33,312 bases of DNA from Steroidobacteraceae bacterium (GTDB taxonomy: Bacteria > Pseudomonadota > Gammaproteobacteria > Steroidobacterales > Steroidobacteraceae). The notes under the pieces were generated by a model, which saw only the letters and a program-made list of their open reading frames with translations, searched no databases and had not been told where the DNA came from. The stretch lies in NCBI GenBank assembly GCA_019683695.1, contig JADGHX010000033.1, forward strand, positions 1 through 33,312, given 5' to 3'. A program made the translations under genes and the position numbers. Below, piece after piece: positions 28,926-33,312 of the stretch (the stretch's first letter is position 1; the number at the start of each line of letters is the position of its first letter).

Positions 28926-30733
28926 CACCGCCTCACCGGCGCGGGTCTTCCCTGCGCCGCCTGCAGGGGCCGCATCTCTTCGATGGACTTGATCGGCTCA
29001 TCGGGCGGCACGCCCATCAGGCGCAACGCGCCGCCCACCACTTCCGCGAACACTGGCGCGGCAACCTGGCCGCCGTAGTACGCACCGGCACCCGGCTCAT
29101 CGATGACCACCACCGCCGCGAGCCGCGGGCGCGTGGCGGGCGCCACGCCACCGAACACCGCCAGATACTTGTCCGTGGAATAACCGCCGGTGGTCGCCTT
29201 CCACGCCGTGCCCGTCTTGCCCGAGACGCGATAGCCCGGGATGGAGGCGAGCTGACCCGTGCCCTCTTCCGACGCCACCACGGACTCGAGCAGGTGAATC
29301 AGGTCGCGGCTCACGCTTGCGTCGATCACCTGTTCCCCGGGCGGCTGACCGTCCACGCGCAGGAAGGACACCGGATGCGCAGCCCCGTAGGCGCCGAGCG
29401 TGGCGTAGGCGTGCGTGAGCTGCAGCGGCGTGACCGACAGGCCGTAACCGTGAGACATCGTGAAGATGCCCACCGGGCGCCAGTGCGAGTAGTGGCTCAG
29501 GAGCCCGGCGGATTCGCCGGGGAAGCCGCTCGTGGTCACCTGCCCGAAGCCGAACTTCGTGAGCGTGGTCCACATCTGCTCGGGCTCGAGCGACAGCGCG
29601 AGAATGCCCATGCCCACGTTCGAGCTCTTGGCGAGAATCGTTGCGAGGTTCACGCGGCCGAGACTGCCATGCTCGTCCTCGAAGATTGTCGCGCCCACCT
29701 TCATGTAGCCGGGTGAGGTATCGATAACGCTGTCGGCGTGGTACTTGCCCGAGGCAAGCGCGGCCGCCACGAAGAACGGCTTGATGGACGAGCCGGGCTC
29801 GATGATGTCCGTGATGGCTCGATTGCGATACGTCTTCGGGGAGAGCTGATCGCGGTCGTTCGGGTTGTAGGCGGGCTGGTTCACCATGGCCAGCACTTCG
29901 CCCGTGGTCACATCCATCACCACCACGGAGCCCGCCCGCGCGCGCTGCTTGCGGATGGCGGCCTTCAGCTCGCGGTATGCGAGGTACTGGATGCGCAGGT
30001 CGATGGAGAGCACGAGATCGCGGCCCGGGCGCGCCGGACGGATGCTGTCCACGTCCTGCACGATGCGGCCGAGCCGATCCTGGATGACGCGCTTGGCGCC
30101 ATCCTCGCCGGCGAGCCAGTGATCGAACGCGAGCTCGAGCCCTTCCTGCCCGGCATCGTCGATATTCGTGAAGCCGAGGATGTGCCCCGTCACCTCGCCC
30201 GAGGGGTAGTAGCGGCGGTACTCGCGCGCGAGGTACACGCCCGGAATGCCGAGCGCCTTGATCTTCTGCGCCTCCGCGGGCTGCCGGTGGCGGGCCAGAT
30301 AGAGAAACTCGCGATCCGCGTTGCTGGTGATGCGCCGGGCGAGCTCCTGCCGGTCCATCCGCAACGCCTGCGCCAGGCGCGTGAGCTGGTCGGAGCCGAG
30401 CAGGCGTGGCCGCGAATCCGCCGCCACGCCTTCGGTGGCCGGGCTCAGCGCCTGAATGAGCTCTTTCGGATTCACCCACACCGAGTCCACCGGCGTGCTG
30501 ACCGCAAGCGGCTCGCCATAGCGGTCCGTGATGGTGCCGCGATGCGCGGCGATGGTGGCCACGCGCGAGAAGTTCTTCGAGGCCTTGTTCAGCAGGAACT
30601 CGTTGTCGACGAGCTGCAGATCCACCGCGCGCCAGGCGAGCGCGCCCGCGCTGCAGGCGAGCAGCCCAAAAAGCAAATAGGCTCGCCACCTGAACGAGCC
30701 TGCATTCACCTCGCGCGCGGAGCGTCCGCTCAT
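28925..30733 (-). CDS. ftsI: Septal transpeptidase FtsI (PBP3)
   Basis: Cross-links septal peptidoglycan with FtsW. The 602-aa class B penicillin-binding protein has a short cytoplasmic tail, one membrane helix (about 18-36), the pedestal domain beginning HRGTITDRYGEPLAVST, and the transpeptidase domain with S315-S-I-K318 (nucleophile and base), S370-S-N372 and K506-T-G508. EPGSSIKP, YGLSVTPLQL and VSGKTGTA are typical of PBP3. ATG at 30733 follows ftsL after 59 nt; only a weak purine-rich site precedes it. Confidence 0.97.
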   Translation of the reverse strand: MSGRSAREVNAGSFRWRAYLLFGLLACSAGALAWRAVDLQLVDNEFLLNKASKNFSRVATIAAHRGTITDRYGEPLAVSTPVDSVWVNPKELIQALSPATEGVAADSRPRLLGSDQLTRLAQALRMDRQELARRITSNADREFLYLARHRQPAEAQKIKALGIPGVYLAREYRRYYPSGEVTGHILGFTNIDDAGQEGLELAFDHWLAGEDGAKRVIQDRLGRIVQDVDSIRPARPGRDLVLSIDLRIQYLAYRELKAAIRKQRARAGSVVVMDVTTGEVLAMVNQPAYNPNDRDQLSPKTYRNRAITDIIEPGSSIKPFFVAAALASGKYHADSVIDTSPGYMKVGATIFEDEHGSLGRVNLATILAKSSNVGMGILALSLEPEQMWTTLTKFGFGQVTTSGFPGESAGLLSHYSHWRPVGIFTMSHGYGLSVTPLQLTHAYATLGAYGAAHPVSFLRVDGQPPGEQVIDASVSRDLIHLLESVVASEEGTGQLASIPGYRVSGKTGTAWKATTGGYSTDKYLAVFGGVAPATRPRLAAVVVIDEPGAGAYYGGQVAAPVFAEVVGGALRLMGVPPDEPIKSIEEMRPLQAAQGRPAPVRR

Positions 30734-30792
30734 AGCCGCTGGCCTGTCATCCTCTGCTTCGTCACCGTTTCAAACGCATCACGGCTCGTCCG

Positions 30793-31077
30793 TCATGGCG
30801 AGATCAACTCGATTTCCGCGGGCGGCGGCGAGGTCATGTGCAGCTTCGTGCTCGCCACGCGCTCGACGAACGCGTGCGTCGACCACGCGCTCTGCTCCAG
30901 TTGCAACTGGCCCCATTCGATCTCCAGATTGTCCCGCTGCCTGTTCAGCCGCTCGAGCTGCACGAAGAGCTCGCGCGCGCGATGCTTCGAATACACCGCG
31001 CCCGCAGCCGAGAGCAGCACGGCCACCCACAATCCCGCTACGACCAGACCCAGCACTTTCGGCGTCAGCACGCGCAC
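30793..31077 (-). CDS. ftsL: Cell division protein FtsL
   Basis: Small bitopic protein that pairs with FtsB through a coiled coil and passes the activation signal to FtsWI. The 94-aa product has a short N-terminal tail, one membrane helix (about 8-29, VLGLVVAGLWVAVLLSAAG) and a periplasmic heptad region (ARELFVQLERLNRQRDNLEI) followed by LEQSAWSTHAFVERVA, which resembles the E. coli segment after the coiled coil. GTG start at 31077, 6 nt after the rsmH stop, with GAGGTG 7 nt upstream. Position between rsmH and ftsI confirms it. Confidence 0.93.
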   Translation of the reverse strand: MRVLTPKVLGLVVAGLWVAVLLSAAGAVYSKHRARELFVQLERLNRQRDNLEIEWGQLQLEQSAWSTHAFVERVASTKLHMTSPPPAEIELISP

Positions 31078-31083
31078 GTTCGT

Positions 31084-32010
31084 TCACCTCACCCGTTCCA
31101 TCACTCGCAGCATCGCGCTGCGCGACCGGGGGTTGCTCGCGCGCTCCGCCGCACCCGGACGGGACTTGCGACCCACGATGCGAAAGCGCGGTTCCGCAGA
31201 GGCCGGAATCACCGGCAGGCGCGCGAGGTCCGGATCCACCCGCGACGCGCTCTGCATGAAGCGCTTCACCATGCGATCTTCCAGCGAGTGAAACGTGATC
31301 ACGGCGAGCCGGCCGCCCACCGCGAGCACCTCCGCCGCCGCCTCGAGGCCGCGCTCGAGCTGCCCGAGCTCATCGTTCACGTGCATGCGCAGCGCCTGGA
31401 ACGTGCGAGTCGCCGGATGCTTGCCGGGCTCGCGCGTGCGCACGGCGCGCGACACGAGCTCCGCCAGCTGCGTCGTGCGCGTGATCGGCCGCTCGCGGCG
31501 CGCGGCCACGATCGCCTCGGCCACACGCCGCGCGAATCGTTCTTCACCGAGCGTTGCGATCACCTCGCGAATCTCGTCGACGCCCGCACGAGCGAGCCAG
31601 GCCGAGACCGGCTCGCCGCGTGTCGGATCCATGCGCATGTCGAGCGGGCCGTCCGCCCGGAAGCTGAACCCGCGCGCCGGATCGTCGAGCTGAGGGGAGG
31701 AGACGCCGAGGTCGAAGAGCACGCCGCGGCACGGGCGCCCGCCCGAATGCGCGGGCACGAGCGTCGCCAGCTCGGCAAACGACGCATGACAGAGCGTAAG
31801 CCGCACTTCGTGGGCAAAGCGCTCGCGGCCGGCCGCGATGGCCTGCGGATCCCGGTCGAGCGCGAGCACGCGGCCCTCTCCACCCAGGGCCGCGAGAATG
31901 CGTGCCGTGTGGCCCCCGCGCCCGAACGTCGCATCGACATAGTACCCACCCGCTTCGAGGGCCAGCGCGGAAAGCGTCTCCTCGACAAGCACCGGCGTGT
32001 GCTCATCCAC
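31084..32010 (-). CDS. rsmH: 16S rRNA m4C1402 methyltransferase RsmH
   Basis: Methylates N4 of C1402 in the 16S rRNA decoding centre (formerly MraW). The 308-aa product starts MDEHTPVLVEETL and has the SAM motif VDATFGRGGHT (25-35), LALDRDPQAI, FDLGVSSPQLDDPARGFSF, DMRMD, TRTFQALRMHVNDEL and FHSLEDRMVKRFM. I use the GTG at 32010, since it gives the family's normal N-terminus and has GGAGAG about 6 nt upstream; the open frame extends 34 codons further without similarity. Confidence 0.96.
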   Translation of the reverse strand: MDEHTPVLVEETLSALALEAGGYYVDATFGRGGHTARILAALGGEGRVLALDRDPQAIAAGRERFAHEVRLTLCHASFAELATLVPAHSGGRPCRGVLFDLGVSSPQLDDPARGFSFRADGPLDMRMDPTRGEPVSAWLARAGVDEIREVIATLGEERFARRVAEAIVAARRERPITRTTQLAELVSRAVRTREPGKHPATRTFQALRMHVNDELGQLERGLEAAAEVLAVGGRLAVITFHSLEDRMVKRFMQSASRVDPDLARLPVIPASAEPRFRIVGRKSRPGAAERASNPRSRSAMLRVMERVR

Positions 32011-32159
32011 CAGAAGCTCTCCCACCGAAGCGGTGTGAGACCGCCCTTCGAAGTAACGCGTTGCCGACCACTGATGCACGTTCCGCTGCTTGCGTGCGGC
32101 AGCGGGGCGCACATCCCCCTGAACACCTCAGTCAACGCCGCCCGCGCTGCCCTCGCCTT

Positions 32160-32612
32160 TCAGAGCGATAGCGACTCGAGCTCGGAAGGCAGATCGACGC
32201 CGGAATCGTCCGAGCTCAGCCACAGGTCGCGCCGGCCGTTCCAGCGCGTCTCGTCCCACAGCTCGAAGCGATTGCCCTGACCGATCAGCATCCCGCGCTG
32301 CTCGAGCGACGCGAATTCACGCAGCTCGGGCGGCACCAGAACCCGTCCATGCCCGTCGAGCTCCACATCGGTGGCGTGACCCACCATGAGCCGCTGCAGC
32401 TTGCGCGCCTGGGCGTTCATGCTGGGCAGGCTCATCAACTTGCGTTCGATCTGTTCCCACTCGGGCAAGGGGTACAGCAGGAGGCACTGGTCACGGTCCA
32501 CGGTGAAGATCAGCTTCCCCTGGGCGCGCTGCATCAGCTCCTCCCGGTACCGGGTGGGGATGACCATCCGGCCCTTGGCATCCAGGGTGACCTTTGTCGC
32601 GCCGCGGAACAT
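32160..32612 (-). CDS. mraZ: Transcriptional regulator MraZ
   Basis: AbrB-like DNA-binding protein that represses the dcw operon from its own promoter. The 150-aa product (E. coli 152) has two SpoVT-AbrB half domains, each with D-x-x-G-R: LDAKGRMVIPTRYRE (D11-R15) and LDGHGRVLVPPELRE (D86-R90). The start MFRGATKVTLDAKGR is canonical, at ATG 32612; an upstream in-frame GTG would translate the operator. It is followed by a 147-nt gap before rsmH, in which I recognise no gene. Its own binding sites lie directly upstream. Confidence 0.97.
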   Translation of the reverse strand: MFRGATKVTLDAKGRMVIPTRYREELMQRAQGKLIFTVDRDQCLLLYPLPEWEQIERKLMSLPSMNAQARKLQRLMVGHATDVELDGHGRVLVPPELREFASLEQRGMLIGQGNRFELWDETRWNGRRDLWLSSDDSGVDLPSELESLSL

Positions 32613-32632
32613 GACCTGAGAGCGAGACCTCG

Positions 32633-32664
32633 CCCCATCCTCTCCCACCTTCACCCACTTCCCA
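32633..32664 (-). promoter_or_regulatory. MraZ operator: TGGGN direct repeats
   Basis: On the minus strand TGGGT, TGGGA and TGGGG (32653-32657, 32643-32647, 32633-32637) repeat at exactly 10-bp intervals, the known MraZ box arrangement. A fourth TGGGA (32660-32664) lies 7 bp upstream of the first. They begin at the predicted transcription start and run into the leader, the right place for autorepression. Confidence 0.85.
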
Positions 32665-32666
32665 CC

Positions 32667-32694
32667 ACTATAGACGTGCTCGACGCTATGTCAA
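32667..32694 (-). promoter_or_regulatory. Main dcw promoter (sigma70 type)
   Basis: Perfect -35 TTGACA (32689-32694) and near-perfect -10 TATAGT (32667-32672) separated by 16 nt. Transcription should start near 32660, about 48 nt before the mraZ ATG and at the edge of the MraZ boxes. Confidence 0.82.
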
Positions 32695-32810
32695 TTGCGT
32701 CAAGCGAGAAATTCGTCGCACTCACAAGGACTTATGGTGAATGGACAGACAGTGTCGCGGGGCTTGCGCGGAGTGGTCGCTTACCAATCAGCGAGTTGGG
32801 GAGGGAACCT

Positions 32811-32843
32811 CATACAGTGGGTGAGAGGCGCGGTGACTGTATG
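32811..32843. repeat. 8-bp inverted repeat CATACAGT / ACTGTATG
   Basis: Perfect arms at 32811-32818 and 32836-32843 with a 17-nt spacer, about 120 bp upstream of the dcw -35 element. Arm length and spacing fit either a hairpin RNA or a dimeric regulator site. Confidence 0.5.
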
Positions 32844-32923
32844 TGGCGACGCGCGTGGAGGTGGCGCATGGCGGGCGTTGCGTCGGGTGCAGACGCGGGG
32901 CCGAGAACGTGATGGGCGGGCTT

Positions 32924-32939
32924 CCCACTTTCGAGTGGG
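32924..32939. repeat. UUCG-type hairpin CCCACT / AGTGGG
   Basis: A perfect 6-bp stem closed by TTCG on the plus strand (CGAA on the minus strand). There is no U-tract on either side. It could be part of a structured RNA or a weak terminator. Confidence 0.45.
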
Positions 32940-32950
32940 TGTCTGGCGGG

Positions 32951-32986
32951 GGCGCGTCGGCAGTCCCGACGTCCGGCTGACGCGCC
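32951..32986. repeat. 8-bp inverted repeat GGCGCGTC / GACGCGCC
   Basis: Perfect arms at 32951-32958 and 32979-32986 around a 20-nt loop. It is the third hairpin-forming element in this gene-free stretch. Confidence 0.45.
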
Positions 32987-33050
32987 GGTGAATCAATCGA
33001 CGCGACCGCACGCTCATCTGCTCATTTCTGCGCCGATGGTGTAGCGGGGT

Positions 33051-33249
33051 TGCTGGCCCGATCGGCAGTGCCGGCGAGTTGAGGCGCGCGCAAGAGAGTC
33101 CCTCGGGGGCCTGCTCGGGTGCGCTTCGAAAATCGCCGGAAGGAAGAATGTTTGGCGCGTGCTGGGCGCGATCGGCAGTGCCGGCGAGCGCAAGGCGCGT
33201 TCAAGAGGGTCCTTCGGCGGCCTACTCGGGCGCGCTTCGAAAATCGCCG
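33051..33249. repeat. Degenerate tandem repeat, period about 110 bp
   Basis: Copy A (33051-33138) and copy B (33160-33249) agree at about 77 of 90 aligned positions with two single-base gaps, and are separated by 21 unrelated bases. The first block (GATCGGCAGTGCCGGCGA) and the last block (GCGCTTCGAAAATCGCCG) are identical in both copies, so the ends are better conserved than the middle. Confidence 0.85.
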
Positions 33250-33265
33250 CAGACGGCGATTTTCG
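33238..33265. terminator. 12-bp perfect palindromic hairpin, bidirectional terminator-like
   Basis: CGAAAATCGCCG and CGGCGATTTTCG form a perfect 12-bp stem with the 4-nt loop CAGA. The GC core flanked by A4 and T4 is the shape of a bidirectional intrinsic terminator. The left arm is the conserved end of repeat copy B; the right arm is its inverted copy, which copy A lacks. Confidence 0.55.
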
Positions 33266-33312
33266 GCGGTCCCGACGTCCCCGCTACGCCGCGCCACATG
33301 CGCGCGTCCCAA

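Larger units (their letters stand above)
32695..33312. other. 618-bp region upstream of mraZ with no convincing gene
   Basis: Open frames exist on both strands but are arginine-rich, lack ribosome binding sites and resemble nothing. The RNase P RNA gene that lies upstream of mraZ in some gammaproteobacteria is not recognisable. What I do see are three inverted repeats (32811-32843, 32924-32939, 32951-32986), a degenerate tandem repeat (33051-33249) and a terminator-like palindrome (33238-33265), listed separately. Confidence 0.5.

Noticed and set aside
33022-33312. Minus-strand Arg-rich frame at the right edge
   Set aside because: It is the translation of the 110-bp tandem repeat; DNA-level palindromes explain it better than a protein.
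32700-33312. RNase P RNA gene (rnpB) expected upstream of mraZ in some gammaproteobacteria
   Set aside because: I searched both strands by eye for its conserved core segments and found none; it could still lie beyond the window.

Overview
The window comes from a high-GC Gram-negative chromosome, most probably a gammaproteobacterium. Lipid A synthesis (lpxC), a MurE of the meso-diaminopimelate type and the complete division and cell-wall (dcw) cluster in proteobacterial order point that way, as does the order lpxC, dciA, M23 peptidase, secA, mutT, which I recall from Pseudomonas-like genomes. I would guess a Xanthomonadales/Nevskiales/Steroidobacterales-like lineage, but no marker here fixes the family. 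GTG starts and 4-nt start/stop overlaps are frequent.

Left part (1-7585): surface-polysaccharide genes. The N-terminus of a Wzx-like flippase runs off the left edge on the minus strand. Diverging from it is a plus-strand set of four genes: glucose-1-phosphate cytidylyltransferase (rfbF), an NAD-dependent sugar epimerase/dehydratase, and two paralogous zinc-motif C-methyltransferases. This looks like part of a branched, CDP-linked deoxysugar pathway. Two minus-strand glycosyltransferases (GT4 and GT2, coupled by ATGA) converge on this set. A 0.53-kb stretch without a convincing gene follows.

Middle (7586-14118): minus-strand hypothetical protein, mutT, secA and a membrane-anchored M23/LytM peptidase; plus-strand dciA (replicative helicase loader); minus-strand lpxC. 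The leader of the M23 gene contains a clear GEMM-I (cyclic di-GMP) riboswitch, preceded by a sigma70-type promoter placed so that transcription would begin at the 5' edge of the aptamer. This is the most interesting item in the window, because it puts a predicted cell-wall hydrolase beside the division cluster under second-messenger control.

Right part (14424-32694): the dcw cluster on the minus strand, read from right to left: mraZ, rsmH, ftsL, ftsI, murE, murF, mraY, murD, ftsW, murG, murC, murB, ddl, ftsQ, ftsA, ftsZ. It encodes the path from UDP-MurNAc precursors through lipid II to septal cross-linking, together with the FtsQ/L/W/I/A/Z division proteins. It starts from a near-consensus promoter followed by MraZ boxes (TGGGN repeats at 10-bp spacing).

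Right end (32695-33312): no convincing gene. It holds several inverted repeats, a degenerate tandem repeat with a period of about 110 bp, and a strong palindromic hairpin that resembles a bidirectional terminator.
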